A stretch of DNA of 64,000 nucleotides from Sipunculus nudus (taxonomy: Eukaryota; Annelida; Sipuncula; Golfingiida; Sipunculidae): contig CM049318.1 in NCBI GenBank assembly GCA_026874595.1, positions 49,752,750 to 49,816,749 on the forward strand, in the 5' to 3' direction. The notes beneath the pieces were generated by a model. It worked only from the letters and a program-made list of their open reading frames with translations. It ran no database searches and was not told the origin of the DNA. The position numbers were made by a program, and so were the translations under genes. Positions 11,509-24,235 of this stretch are shown here, in pieces. The first letter of the stretch is position 1, and every line of letters begins with the position of its first letter.

Positions 11509-12147
11509 CATGAAGCAACATGAGCCTGAAACTGTATCACCTTCGACCAACAAAAACATTACAGACTGGTTCCTGTAAACTTATACCGCCAGTGATTGTC
11601 TACACTTCGGGGTGTTATGGAAGGAGTTGTTCACCACTGTTTATCTAGAATACTGCGAAGGATAGAGAAATCTCAGGTGGGTTTGTCGAGTTAGTAATTG
11701 GCTCTCTTTCAAGATTCTGAGCCGCTTTGCTGCCTGTATCTTCATTAAAGCTATCCGCGGAAGTTTGTCCGCCACATACTCTCTATCGCTTATGCAGAGT
11801 CGACAGGTAAGTAACCTTAATTCTCTTCTGTGACAGGCTAACGATATACAGTTTTATAAGACTAAAACCAATGTCCAATTCAAATTTAAATCCTAGCCCC
11901 GGTAAATGAGGAGGTGTGTCCTTTGTTATCCTGATAAAACAGTTTTCAACTTATTAAAGCCAAGTTTAAGGACTTCTTGAACCTTCTTCACGAGTTAAAA
12001 GCAGTGGGCCTTATTAGGTTGTTATCATCTGATTGTATGGTATATACGTGGCTCTAATTTAAAATTGAGTTCTTTAGTGGATATTGGACTGTTTACATCA
12101 TTCGAAAATCAAACCAAAATGTGACAGCATTATGGTTTCAGGGATAC
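11509..12147. other. Unremarkable non-coding sequence
   Basis: This interval lies between two Helitron-like copies. I see no repeat, no coding signal and no microsatellite. Confidence 0.45.
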
Positions 12148-12148
12148 A

Positions 12149-12452
12149 CTAGAAATCTGCATTCTAAGGAATGCAAGCCTATGCCATGTAGTTGCATTCA
12201 CTTATTCGGCTTATATTCTTAGGTGCATAAGTGTACATTTGTGAATACTCCTCAATGATGTTCCTAAATACGGATCATGTTCCAGATCCACACCAAATAC
12301 TTATCCTTTCTTCCATCGCCCATTTCCGAAATGCCCTGAAAATTTCATGAGATTCCGTTCATGACTGCGTGAGTTTTGTTGTGAAAAAACACACACCCAG
12401 ACACAAACACACACACAAACAATTACACGCACACCTTCCTTGATGAGGAAAT
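12149..12452 (-). mobile_element. Helitron-like short element, copy 3
   Basis: On the plus strand the 3' terminus appears inverted as CTAGAAATCTGCATTCTAAGGAATGC at 12149-12174, giving the hairpin GCATTC-CTTA-GAATGC followed by AGATTT-CTAG on the minus strand. The body keeps the TTCATGAGATTCCGTTCATG block and the (CA)n tract. The other end is decayed (CCTTGATGAGG). Insertion next to A on the plus strand is consistent with Helitron A-T targets. Confidence 0.7.
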
Positions 12453-12659
12453 AACCTGGTCAAATCTGATCACTGATGATTTTCTTCATGTCAGTTAATG
12501 TCAGTCTGGACATGTTTCTATACCCAAACCTTGGTACCTGAAATCTAATATAAACGGGGCAGTGTGCATCGCGGAGCCACTACACGTGTCGACCAGGAAA
12601 TGTTTTTGACTGACTTGGCCCAGAAAACGCACTATATGTTCCTGCTGGCTAAAAAACCG

Positions 12660-12765
12660 CATGTTGCGGCTCACGATCGAACCTCCGGTCACGCGGCCTT
12701 GTTATGGTAACCAGACACACATGGACTGTGTTTACAAACACGCAGAGCCATAACAAGGTGTAAAA
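12660..12765 (-). repeat. Member of a three-copy repeat, with an inverted-repeat hairpin
   Basis: Read on the minus strand, the sequence AAACACAGTCCATGTGTGTC, a short spacer and ACCATAACAAGG is shared with about 54116-54155, and the CATAACAAG part with 24105-24125. It continues with CGTGACCGGAGGTTCGATCG, which contains a pol III B-box-like GGTTCGATC, so the family may be a tRNA-derived SINE. Separately, CCTTGTTATGG (about 12697) and CCATAACAAGG (about 12748) form an 11-bp perfect inverted repeat across a ~40-nt loop. Confidence 0.5.
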
Positions 12766-13046
12766 ACAGGTATGTTTTTTAATTGAATTTGTGTCCTCTC
12801 GCAATAATGTCACAATAAATGTCCGTACTTATTCATCTTCCTAAGTTTTCTTCTGCCGGTGATAAATGAACTCATTTCTTGCCTCATTGCAAAAATGTCT
12901 CTCGGAAATTGTCTTATGATTAAATTTTAAAAAAAGATCATTGATAAACGTGTAAACAAAAGAGACAATAAGTAGACTGTAGTCACATTGGTTAATAAGT
13001 AAAATAAACTGCTTAGCAAAAGTATTTATCGGCAAAGAATTAATAG

Positions 13047-13412
13047 CTAGAAATCGGCATTTCAAGGAATGCATGCCTCCGCCATTTTGGGGTCCCTATT
13101 GTGTTATGCTCCAAAAAAAGTTTTTATTCGTGCACTCATTCGGTCCATACTCCCAGGTTTATTCGTGCATACGTGACTGTAGATTTGTATTTTTGTACTT
13201 GGTTTTATATTCCTTGACGACGTTTCTGAATCCGGATCATGTGCCGGTTCCACACCAAAATCAAATCAATTCTTTCTTGGCACATTCCAAAAATACCCTG
13301 AAAATATGTGTTTATGTCTGTAAGAGTAATATTTTGAAAAATCACACAAACACACACGTACAAACACACACACACGAAGGGGGGTGAACGCACACCCTCC
13401 TGGCGAAGGCAA
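13047..13412 (-). mobile_element. Helitron-like short element, copy 4
   Basis: The plus strand starts CTAG-AAATCG-GCATTTCAAGGAATGC-ATGCCTCCGCC at 13047, the reverse of the family's 3' end, and finishes with CACCCTCCTGGCGAAGGCAAA near 13412. Both ends are therefore recognisable. The body includes CGGTCCATACTCCCAGG, CTGAATCCGGATCATGTGCC, and a (CA)n tract. The length is about 366 bp. Confidence 0.75.
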
Positions 13413-14750
13413 ATATCAAGACACTGATATGTCTTTAACGCAGACTGACAAATGAAAAAAGCAGACACAGGGCAAATATGCCAAAGGACAGACAGACGCC
13501 GGGGAAAATGTAATCTAGGCCTGACATTTCAGAGATAGATTTTGTAGGCGAATAAGAGAAACAGTGTTTCAGAAATAACCCATTTCGGTTGAAATCCTGT
13601 ATATTCTATTTTCCCCCATCAGCTGTTCCAGTAAGAGAAATGATAACCAGAACATCGCAGCTGGCCCGGTGTCTATCTTCGTAGCACTTTTAATGCTTTC
13701 ATTCCTTTGTTTCAATAAAACATCAGGACAATACTTCACACCTGCGTGAATTGGCACGAAGCGGTAAATCGTGTTTAACATTTATTGTCTATTATTCTTA
13801 TATGAACTGGAGAAGCACAGCTGGATGCGGCCAAAGTAACAGATGGATGAGCAGAGCAGCACGGACTGCAGTCTGAGATACGCTCCTCAAACAGCGGTTA
13901 CATATACACTTCAGTCGTCCCAGATCTTCTTTGTTATAACCGCTGCTTTCATAAGAAATATTCCCTTGGTTCTACCACCAGGGTTGCATATACTTATAAT
14001 CAGACCAATGGGTGTGATGTTGCACTGTGCATCCAGCTCCAGGTTTTGAACATGCGACATCCGCTCTCGTTGGTCTGATTTCAATGTTCTGGCACAGGGC
14101 CTATAGGTACATGGCCTTAGTTCCCTAGCGCGCAGTTTTTTTTTGTTTTTTATATATTTATAGTATATTAATAAGTACAGGTCCATGAAATCGGAATAAG
14201 GGTTTTATATTGACTGTGAAGGGAATAATCATGAAGCAATAACCTATGACATCAAAGACATAAAAAAGAATCCCTGTTGTTGTCCAGGTTTCAGCATTTC
14301 TGTTTAACATTCCGTTGCATAGTCTAACTTCTAAAGGTAACCAGAAGATAACGCCCTTCTCAGTAATATTCAGTAATATTTATTTAATTGCTTTTCTCTT
14401 GAGCACGCAGATTAAACCAGAATATCAATTCCACGTGCTCACAGTTCGAATGAAATCATATTGTCCACAGGACAGCCGTGCACTTCTATGTCCGAAGAAA
14501 AGGAAATTTTTTTTTCTATCGTTTTGTTAAATCGATTTTAATGATTGTAAAATAAAACTTCATTCAGTAATTTATACTGATGTGCAAGATACCAAGATGT
14601 CAAAAGACCTGTTAATGATCGAAAGCTCAAGAGGTCAAATTGTAAGCGGGCACATTTTGCCTTGGGTAGGTTCGTGTACGTGGATTGACTTTGATTCAGG
14701 CCGTCGGGGGTTTGTTACTCGGATCAATGTTCCTTGGAACACTCGATCAT
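13413..14750. other. Non-coding stretch
   Basis: No gene, SINE or tandem array is recognised. The decamer CAGTAATATT is directly repeated near 14361-14380. A short A/T-run region (about 14135-14170) lies in it. Open frames are short and overlap on both strands. Confidence 0.45.
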
Positions 14751-14751
14751 A

Positions 14752-15015
14752 GCCGCCACAAGGAGGGTATGCCTTCATTCCCGTTCATTGGTTTGTGTGT
14801 GTGAGTGCGTTTGTACGATTGTTCACGACATATCATACGTATATGATAAAAAAATCATATATGTTTTGGTGTGGATCCGGCCCATGACCAGGATTTAGGA
14901 ACGTCATCGAGGAATATTCACATATGTGAAGGCAATTATACACGAATGAACCTGGAAATATGCTCCGAATAAGTGAATGGCGGAGGTTTGCATTCAATAG
15001 AATGCACATTTCTAG
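14752..15015 (+). mobile_element. Helitron-like short element, copy 5 (cleanest 3' end)
   Basis: It begins GCCGCCACAAGGAGGGTATGCC, carries a (GT)n stretch, GTTCACGACATATCATACG, a block with GGATTTAGGAACGTCATCG, and AATATGCTCCGAATAAGTG. The 3' end is GGCGGAGGTTT, the perfect hairpin GCATTC-AATA-GAATGC (14990-15005), ACATTT, CTAG (15012-15015), then T. This is the textbook order for a Helitron 3' terminus. At about 264 bp it has internal deletions relative to copy 4. Confidence 0.75.
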
Positions 15016-16750
15016 TTTGTATGGGTGGTTGCTGTCGATCAACTTACTTGTAACTTAATAAACAGAGATATAAATGAACTACAACCTTAAACTACTTGAC
15101 GGTCACATTAGCTCTGCTGTGATTCTAGAAGGTAGTCACACCACATAGATACTGACTTCATAATCCAAGAGTAAACACTTACCCCGAGGGGTTAGTTTGA
15201 ACTAAATTTTATGTCACCCCGGAACTGTTCAAATTCCCCCTGGCTGATTAATCTAAATGATAAGTTCTAATGCTTTCAACCCATGATCTGGTTTTACGAT
15301 AAACCACGTGATGGATACGAGATTCAAGAGATGGAATACATCTTTGAAATAAAATTGTAGCAAGATATAAATTATTTTGTAAATCACATTTATATGGACT
15401 CATACAATTCACCAAAGTGTATATTATACATATTTAATCTATGAATGGTATCTACACCATCCCATGCAGACATGCATAAATTAATTATTGTAAAACCAGC
15501 GGGAATCACCGGAGCTATACAAATATACAAATGCCTACTTGATAGAACGTATGTATCTGTAATAAAACGCAAGTGTAAGCTTATGACAGCTGCTTATTAG
15601 TTAAATCAATTTTAAAGACTACACATGTATCAGTACATACACATGTTCCGAAATATTCACATCATATGTTCCCCTGTGTACGAAATGGTTTTATTTTGCA
15701 GATTTGGTGCAGCCTTTTATGTTTTGTTTCTCGCACATTTTCAGTCTTGAGATCCCGGGGGGGGGGGGTCGATTTTTTATAATTTATCAAAATATAACTT
15801 GCCCATTTATAAAATAAAGACAAACAAACGTGGTCATCCAAAAGTATGAAACAACATTGAAACATGGAAATTTTAATTAAAGGCAAACCGATTTCCCATT
15901 ATAATCGATGTTATGCTCTAAATACTCTGCAGCATTTGAAGTTTATTTTACATCCGTGTAAATTATAAATAACTAGTAACACTAATTTCTTCCCTGTGTG
16001 CGGTTATTATATTTATGCAGCTTATCAGCTTATTGGAAATATGATTTCTGGCATTTACGTTAGGCATTTTATAAAACGCGCATTTTCTTATATATTTATG
16101 CACCTTTGGTGAATGCATTTTGGTTCGATAATAGATAAACATTAATCAATAATGTTGGTATATCTAATATTTCTGTCTCTTTTTTAATAGATTATCTCTT
16201 CCCCATCGGCGAGGACAAAAAAAAGTTCAACAATGTGCCCTCATTGAACGAATATATATCCCAATCCTAGCTCGCTTTTCTTGGCAATATACGTTTAGAA
16301 TGCTTACTAGTGCAAGCTTAAAAACAAAGGCCATGCATATATATACACTGAGCGGTAAAAAAATATAATTCATTTAAAGCAATCAAGACTATATCTCCAC
16401 TAAGATAAGGCAAGGTGAAGAAAAGTTCAATACAAAATTCAATATTTAATTATTCCTGTAAGGAAGATGTAAAAGCCTAACGAAGCTGACCATTCCACCT
16501 GAACAGCGGAAGTCATGGCCAAGAAATCACTCAAATAGAAATGTTTAGGTCTGCATACATGCATTGTGGGTATATTTCCAACTTATTCATTTAAAATACA
16601 AACAGATTTGAGCATGGTATAGAAACACGGTTTTCGTCCTATGTTTCTTTTTTCATCTTTTGTTTTTATTGGTGGTGGGTTTTTAATGGCATATGACCAT
16701 CATAATTAAAAATATTACAAAAATGATTAATGTGGTTTCTGGTGGGTACG
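15016..16750. other. AT-rich non-coding stretch with a G12 run
   Basis: A run of twelve G is at 15757-15768. The rest is AT-rich with no recognised repeat, open frame or splice pattern worth calling. Confidence 0.5.
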
Positions 16751-16751
16751 C

Positions 16752-16852
16752 GGGGGGGGGGGGGGGGGGGGCTACAGCCACTGAATAACTATATACCTTA
16801 GGTCAACCTATTTCGATTACGACCTATCCCCCTCTCCCCCCCCCCCCCCCCC
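16752..16852. repeat. Facing poly-G and poly-C tracts
   Basis: A 20-base G run (16752-16771) and a 17-base C run (16836-16852) sit 64 bp apart on the same strand. They could pair as a hairpin, or the G run could form a quadruplex. Homopolymers of this length are also prone to sequencing length error. Confidence 0.9.
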
Positions 16853-16920
16853 ACCCATGTTATCAACACGTGGATATAAACAAAAGGGACAACCTGTACA
16901 CCGTGGGATTTGTTCAAGGG
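16853..16920. repeat. Short dispersed repeat, first member
   Basis: The block CCATGTTATCAACACGTGGATATAAACAAA, followed by GAC..CCTGTA and GGATTT, matches 59545-59610 (GTGTTATAAACACATGGATATAAACAAAA...GGCCTGTA...GGATTTTG). The match is about 60 bp. The family is not identified. Confidence 0.55.
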
Positions 16921-19325
16921 AATATGTGTACTTGACATATGTCAGATATATATGAGTGGGCCCCCTTAACTTACGTCAATTAAGCATCGAATGGTTCGTA
17001 CAACACCAACGGGGAATTTCGTCTGTGAAATTTTATCTGGAGAAATTATTTTTCGGTGTCCTATTTTTTTTCTAAATTAAATGTCGATATCTGAAGATTT
17101 AAGGTCGAGATCCCGAGATATTTTTTCTCTGTCCCAAATTACCCACCGTACAAAATGTTCAAGATGAGGAAATAAAAAATGTTTAGCCTCGCGAATATAA
17201 ATCCAACCAAGGAATTTTACATGTTAGTAATTCTTTGAATTGATTTCAATTCACCTTAACAAGTAAAGTATATATATAATATATATTCATATATGTTCTT
17301 TGAATAATATACTCTTTTTCTCTCTATTGAGCATTTTATTCTCCTATATGATTCAATACATAATTTGGGAAAATCAGTATAGTATATTATTAACACTTCT
17401 GTAAAATAATTCTTTCAAATAATGAAAAAAAATGAATGGTTTGACAATGGTAAACATGTAAAATTCATATGTATTCAGTAATATAATCACGTATTAACCT
17501 TTGTTAATCACGGTAGTCTTTCTTTGCTCATCAATAAAATCATACTTAAGAAAGGTCAACCCTGCAATCAAGCTAGAAGGCGGTGGAGAGGTTTTGCGTT
17601 AACGGTCACCAAATACGGAGGCCCGCAGTAATAAACCGACTAACGAGATTGACTTATATTTGCTTGGAATGGTGGAAAGAATATCGTCAGAGATGTTTTT
17701 GAATCCATCGAAAACTGTCGATATTGCGCAATCGTGTGGGTGGATTATTCCATAGGCTTGGTTTTTGGCTGCAGAACAAGCTTTTTTATTATCACCCTTG
17801 TGCGGGCGTCAAGTATATTTACAGAGGAATAAGCAACATGCCAAGTTCGTTTTAATACAGTGTTTCAGAATATTAATATTTTAGTTGTTATGTTTGTATG
17901 ATGGCTTTGTCTTTGCTGACCTCTGTGGTGTGGGAACTATAAAACAAATGCCAAACACGTATTATTACTCATATATGTAGCAGTTGCAAACTAATAACTG
18001 ATGATAATAATAATTCTCATTTTCATCTCAAATTAACACATCGTATATAGCAAACGTCACCTGCGCGGTCATGATCTTTAGCCTTTTCCTGTAAATTAAA
18101 AAACATTAACGATATAGTGAATGGTATCAGAATGCCACAAATAGATGTAGAATAAAGCAAAATAAGAGTATATACTGTAGTTCATCTTTCAGAATAAATG
18201 CTATTGCCCTTTGTTTGAAACTCATTCGCAGATAAACGTCAATTAAACCGACGCAATAACACCTGCCGTATTACGTCAGGGCCTCATTATAGATTAATCA
18301 CGTCACTGCAGAGATTCGGAACCACGGGCGCTAGGCTGTCTCCGAAGATGATGGGAATCGTGTTTCACAAGTATATTTTTTTTTGCAAGGCCTTTAACGT
18401 TTTATCACATATCCTTTGGAAATAAAATGAACATTGATACCACAGGGTTTTATCTACGGCTTAAATACTGCCCGTTAACTGCAAATCGTCACCCACTTCC
18501 TCCCGACCCGTGTCCTGTATGAGCTTTTCATGACCTTTCTTGATGAGTCGCCAATACGACTTCGCTTATATCTTACCGCACGGGAGGAACCCCGACTAAA
18601 TAAGGAAACTTAATGACAGTTTGGTCGTTCTCAAAAACATATTAGGCAAAAATCTTTCCCCCGCTATCGGATAAGTTCCTCAGAGTTAGCCGACCGGTAT
18701 TCTTTCATGTCTTGCTCATCCGCTTACGCGACGGGTCTTTTTTGTATCCCAGGAATTAAGTTCTTTCACTATCATGTTGAATTAGGTTTAACTAAATGTC
18801 ACGTGCTATTTAAAAATATTACACCTGGCACTTATATAAAATTTTCTATATATCTTCATTTATCTTAAACTAAATTATTGCATTCCTTCATCATGCGAAA
18901 GAGAATTAAGATTAGTTTAACCTAATAGTGACATATAAACTACGTATTCAGGGAGCATTTACATGTTTATGATTTTATATTGTAGTTTAAAATATTTAAA
19001 GTATCTATATTGTACATCTAGATTATGTATGTTAATGTTTCAACCATGAGTACGACATCTTTTCTTTACAATTTCTTTATTGGGCTGTAAGTATAAGCAT
19101 ATTATTATAATACCTATGTGATTATAATAAATAGTAGATAAACTTTCCATTTGGTACACCCAAAGAAGTTCGGAATTTTGTGTAAAGGTCCAAAGAATAA
19201 TGTTTAAACATTTTAGACCGTAGCAACCACGTCAGATTTTGAAATGAGGATCTGATTATTGTAGATGGGAATATTACATGAAATGAACACAATTAAGGTT
19301 TTCAGGAACGCAGGGGAAAGCTTCT
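16921..19325. other. AT-rich non-coding stretch
   Basis: I see no coding frame over about 60 codons, no recognised mobile element and only short TA and A runs (for example 17268-17298). Confidence 0.5.
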
Positions 19326-19329
19326 ATGA

Positions 19330-19650
19330 CACACCAAATTTCACTCGGACGCTCGGTTATGGGGGTCCAAGCGTCGCACCAGACGTGCAAGGATGGGCCT
19401 AGAGGATCAAAGTTGTCTCATGTAGTAGTCACTGACCCTTGCCGACTACCTAAAAACAGTCAGTCGTGTAAACATTGTGTTTACAATTGACCCTTAGATT
19501 TCACTCTGATCAAATAATCATGTAATTAATCACGCAATATCAAATCATATAATGATATGAAAATGACAAAAATATACCATATGACATAAACCTTATAATT
19601 TGACACAGATCATTCCCCATCGAGACGCGCCATATTGCAATGTGACGCAC
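19330..19650. repeat. Dispersed repeat, second member of a pair
   Basis: It is the diverged partner of 8450-8800, in the same orientation. The best-preserved parts are the GACGCTCGGTT start, the AATCATATAATGATATG block and TTTGACACAGATC near the right side. Confidence 0.6.
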
Positions 19651-22080
19651 TAAAATTTTGGCCTGAGCGTGCCGGACTGTTCGCTTTTGTTTCCTGTTCA
19701 AAGTCATGTGAATCTTAGTGTACTGTTGTTCCTTAGGCAATATTCCAGAACACAAAATACAGTTACATTCTCAACCAGTCAGCTGCTAAATTAAGTATAT
19801 TTCGGGGATTTCTATTAGAGAAATCAGGTTTCTTATAGTGTAAATAAGCATCCTGGAATAGGTTGACTGCTTTCAGTATACATGTCTATCCTAAGAGCTA
19901 CTGCGTTTACTGATTTGATCGGCAGACATTTCAGTTGTCAGATACTACATCGCGGCTACAAAAAGAAGTTGAGATCTAAGCACAGTCACGTGAGAGATGG
20001 TGAACACATCAAATGGTTCTTGAAATTTAGCTGGTTGCCGGGAACCTGTGTAGTTTTCATGAAGTCCCCTTTCCGTTCTCCGCGACATTTAATCGAAGTG
20101 CATACACACGGTGCTTTTGCTGGCACTAAATGTAAGATCTCACTCGCCGGAATATTGTGTAATACAAGGACGTAAGAGAGACAAAAGTCTTGCTATGAAA
20201 GTGCTTTCTGTCTATAAATGATATGATCTCTTTCCAAATATAGATCGAAAGTGCCCGACTAATTTTTTGTTCTTCATTACTGCCAATTTCAACTGCACAG
20301 CAAATATAAGTTTTATTAAAAATAATTTATACCTTTACATATTTTTTCCTCTGACCATTTTGTTGCAACGCGATTATTTTAAAAAATTTAGATAGAAGCC
20401 CGATTTTAATTAAAAGAGTACAAGTGAGCTCACAAACTTCAAGTATAATTGGCTAGAATTATTAAAATATCTCTTTAAAATTATGATAAAATGTATCACA
20501 TTTGTAATGATATAATCTTCACATTTGAACTCTTTATGCTGTTATCGCCCATCGGATATAGCACAAATTGTTTGCTTAAAACTGTGTAGTAAACAACGGA
20601 TATGAGTACTATGCAAATATATCAGATGAGATATTGTTTCTCTCGAGTGTTATGACAATATCTGGAAAAACAATCACGATTTGTAATAAAAGGCAAGTAA
20701 TAAAAAGGAAGATTTATTTCTCTAGATAGGGAAATGGGCGAACCTATAGAGACGTGAAATCGAAATAGTCCCTGGTCGTATAGTGCAGTGTTAAAATTAT
20801 ATTGCAAAAAACGATAGCGGACATGACTAATTAGGATATTTAAATGTTATAATCTTTAACGAACATGTAAAGACGAGACGTGGTATTGACTGATGCGTCA
20901 TGCTTTTTTACCCTTTTTTTAAACTAACATTCACGGAGCAATATTAGTGACTTGTTTGATGTTAAAATTTATATTTTTATTGCATAATAGTAGTATAAAT
21001 TTTTATTCATATAACAATGTTATATATAATATTAATATATTAGGTTCGTAATTACTAAGAGCTTCATTACATTTTAGGTATTTTCTACCGTTATTGAATA
21101 AAGATAATCCCTTGTTTCAGGGGCGGATTTAGGATAGGGCAAGGGCGAGCGCTCCATCCTTCTCGACCAAAAATCTGGGATATAGAAAATACACGCTTAA
21201 TATCGAAAAGCAACGCCGAATTATGCGTGTGGTGCTGTTTTCTCCCCTCCATTTCAGTCTGCAAAAGTAATATAAAAAGTCTACCTGTGCCAAGTAGCTT
21301 TGAATAAAAGACTCAGTTGGTATTTAAATTGTTCTGGTAAGCCTGAGTTGATCATGATACAAGCCATCAGGAGAAATGTACTGCAACGGTCATCTATTTG
21401 ATGCATTGAATTTGTGGTAAACAGCCGATAATCTTAATATTAAGCTACGAGTGATGAATTAACACAAACAAATTCATGTGAATTCACAAACCAAACTAAA
21501 AACGTCTGCTAACGACGGTTTAAGAGTCAACTTTTCGTCATTTTTTGCGTGCAAATTAACTTTCGTGCAGTAACTCGTGCGAGCCATGCTTTATTCATGA
21601 AGTCATAAATTCAACAAACAGGCAAAGGGTTTTACCAACATGTTGAGTTAAAACAGAACTTTCTCGCACATGGTAGGCTTTGATAGAAACTATAACAATA
21701 AGCTAACGATTAATCTGGTTTATATCAAGTGACATCGAACTTGTTGGCCACGAGGCGTTGTTAAATTGACGAAAATATTTTTTTATCCTCGAGAGTTACA
21801 GTGCGGTCCTTGGTACAAGATATAAGGGCACTCTGATGCTGGTACACTGGTCGTTGACTCTGTATTGTCAGAGGGCCGAAATTGCGCTTTTATGCAATAG
21901 GGATGAGCCTTCCATTCCTGAGAACCTATTTCGCCCATGTACCATGTAAGCTTCTCAGCGCTTGAGACAAACTTGATCAATCATAGTTCAACTGAATCTG
22001 AGCCTAAGTTATTTAAGTCCTGTAATAAGTTTATTCCTCAACCAACAAGAAATTTATTTAAAAACATTAAGATTATGTAT
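19651..22080. other. AT-rich non-coding stretch with one TIR-like end
   Basis: CAGGGGCGGATTTAGGATAG at 21118-21137 resembles the CAG-TGGCGGAT ends of the TIR element at 2888, but no inverted partner is visible nearby, so it may be a truncated or solo end. Open frames at 19882-20175 and around 20622-20807 have no splice or domain support. Confidence 0.4.
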
Positions 22081-22092
22081 AATAACCTTTCA

Positions 22093-22545
22093 GATTCAAA
22101 GGACAAACATAAAGATAACTTGAAAGTTTATTCTAAGGACAAACATAAAGATAACTTAGAATAAACTTTCAAATTAAAAAGACAAACATAACGATCAGTT
22201 AGAATAAGATTCAAATTTAAAGGACAAACATGAAGATAATTAAGAATAAAGTTACGAATTAAAGGACAAACATAAAGACATAAGGATTATTAATTTATTA
22301 ATAATTTTGACCCATTAAACGACAAACATTAAGATAATTTAAAAAATAAATCCATATTAAAGGAAAAACATAAAGGTAATTTAGAATAAACTTTCGAATT
22401 TAAAGGACAAAAAATTGAATATAATTTTGTATAAACTTTCCACATTAAAGGACAAACATAAAGATAATTTAGAATAAACTATCAAATTTAAAGAACAAAC
22501 ATAAAATTAATCTAGAATCAACTTTCCATATTATAGGACAACTAT
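22093..22545. repeat. Irregular minisatellite, 'AAAGGACAAACATAAAGATAA' family
   Basis: The core GGACAAACATAAAGATAA, followed by TTTAGAATAAACTTTC-like sequence, recurs about eight times. The first two copies are spaced about 37 bp and later ones about 50-65 bp, with one interrupted unit near 22280-22310. A 75-codon open frame enters the array and acquires a KDKHKDN repeat; this is a by-product of the tandem unit. Confidence 0.8.
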
Positions 22546-23254
22546 TTAATGTTCAAACCAAAGATGCCAATTAGAAGTTTCTCCCTTCAGCAGGAACAAG
22601 AATATAAGGAAAAATGTATGATGATTCAATAGATTTGGTTTCACTCGAACGACTTATAAAAGTAAATGAAAGGTCTGAAGGGGAAGCAGTTTGGGTCACT
22701 TGGCAATTGGGCAGACTTCGATAGGATACTAACAATGTCTTAGCCCTTGAGGATGATCAAAACACTGAAGGACTATCATTATTCATGTATGCCTATCTGC
22801 TTCCTAGCTGTCACTAATAGGTAGTTCCAGGGTAAATAAGCTCTCGGTGGTTTCCAGTCTGTCTCCTTCAAAGAAAAAAGAAAAAAAACCATGTACTCTG
22901 GCTTAAATCAATTTGGTTATTAAATACCGATTGCCGTCGTAAAATTGCCTTTGTGACCAGCGTATTTTTTTTTTCTTATCCAAATACAAGGTGCTACGTG
23001 CTTCTTGGATACCATCTGATTGATACATTAGATTTTAATCTTCGGCATTGACTTTGAAAATCCTTTTGGGAGGGATTATTTTCTCTTGATTGGAACGGCA
23101 GGGCGTGTGAAGAAATCCAATTTATGTTTTCCTTCTCTCCACACAATAAACCTTTAACCTGAAAATATCATATTTGCAAAGTACATCTTTTAATAACTAC
23201 ACTTTTTAAGGGATAGCTCCGTGGTTTGTTGGTGTCTATTTAATGAGAATTAAG
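22546..23254. other. Unremarkable non-coding sequence
   Basis: No gene or repeat is recognised. Short A and T runs are present near 22875 and 22967. Confidence 0.4.
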
Positions 23255-23480
23255 ATACCGCCCTAACAGTCGAGGGGTAAAACGCTCGGCTCCCTCCACT
23301 GGCGACCCAGGTTCGATCCCCGGAGTTGCCATGAGTGTAGTTTGTATGAGCTGGTTATTTTCTCCGGGTCCTCCGGTTTCCCCACCCCTACAGACTACCA
23401 AACGCCACTGTCTGAGCCATGGGGAGTGCCTCGGATTAGTTATTATATCAAGGCGTTCGATCTATGAAAATAAATAAAGT
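23255..23480 (+). mobile_element. tRNA-derived SINE
   Basis: The head resembles a tRNA: an A-box-like CAGTCGAGGGGTAAAACGC is followed about 30 bp later by the B box GGTTCGATCCCCGG. The body contains TTCTCCGGGTCCTCCGGTTT followed by CCCCACCCCTA, a central motif shared by several invertebrate and vertebrate tRNA-SINE families. The 3' end is AATAAATAAAG, an A-rich tail with AATAAA. The length of about 225 bp fits a full SINE. Pol III transcription would initiate near 23255-23270; this and the exact 5' boundary are inferred. Clear target duplications were not found. Confidence 0.75.
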
Positions 23481-24084
23481 TTACATTTGTAACCACATCG
23501 AGAATACTATGCAATTTAACTCTTGCGCATGGATAGGAATAATCACGACCTGTCGTTAAGCAAGCCTGTGAGATTCTATTAAGATCACACATTTTGAACA
23601 GGGAACCAACAGACCCTTAGACCAAAGCCTAACCTCGACTCGATTGAGTTCTCTCCCCGATAATACTTTTCGTAAACAGCTTATCTTTGTCTAAACTATC
23701 CTTTCTTTTTAATTCCGTTGGTAGTCACTAGGTGTGTGTATGTTAGAGAGAGAGAGAAAAAAAGAGAGAGGTATGAAAAAGCTTGAATTTATAAATATCT
23801 ATTGCAAGAGATACACAGGAAGAGGCATTTGCCACGCTTGATACCGATCCAATTTATTTCAATGATGTTTTGCGTAAGTTTTCCGATTATTATATGTTAA
23901 GTTCACAATGGACTGCATATTAAACGATACATAAGCGTTTCCAATAATATGTGTATTGTCTCACAATATTAGTTCATTTTGACTCAATACAGACATTTCT
24001 AAAAAAACCTTCCCGGCACAAGGACACACCATCTTCAACTCCCCTGTTTTATTATTTTTTTATTATTTTGCTTGTTATTAAACC
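23481..24084. other. Non-coding stretch with a (GA)n tract
   Basis: A short GA-rich tract interrupted by an A run lies at 23744-23770. Nothing else is recognised. Confidence 0.45.
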
Positions 24085-24235
24085 AAGACTACGTGTGAAT
24101 GTTTACCATAACAAGACTACGTGACCAGAGGTCTGATCTTGCATATGGGTGATAACTTCCAAACAAGGACAACAAACAAGAGAGAAAAACTCACTGAGAA
24201 AAAAGGTTGGAAGCTGAAAAAATCTTAATTTTTAA
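24085..24235 (+). repeat. Member of a three-copy repeat, copy at 24.1 kb
   Basis: ATGTTTACCATAACAAGACT, then ACGTGACCAGAGGTCTGATC, and about 30 bp later ATAACTTCCAAACAAGGACA, parallel 54130-54220 and the minus-strand copy at 12660-12745. It lies on the plus strand relative to 54.1 kb. The family is probably a SINE-like unit; no clean ends are visible. Confidence 0.5.
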
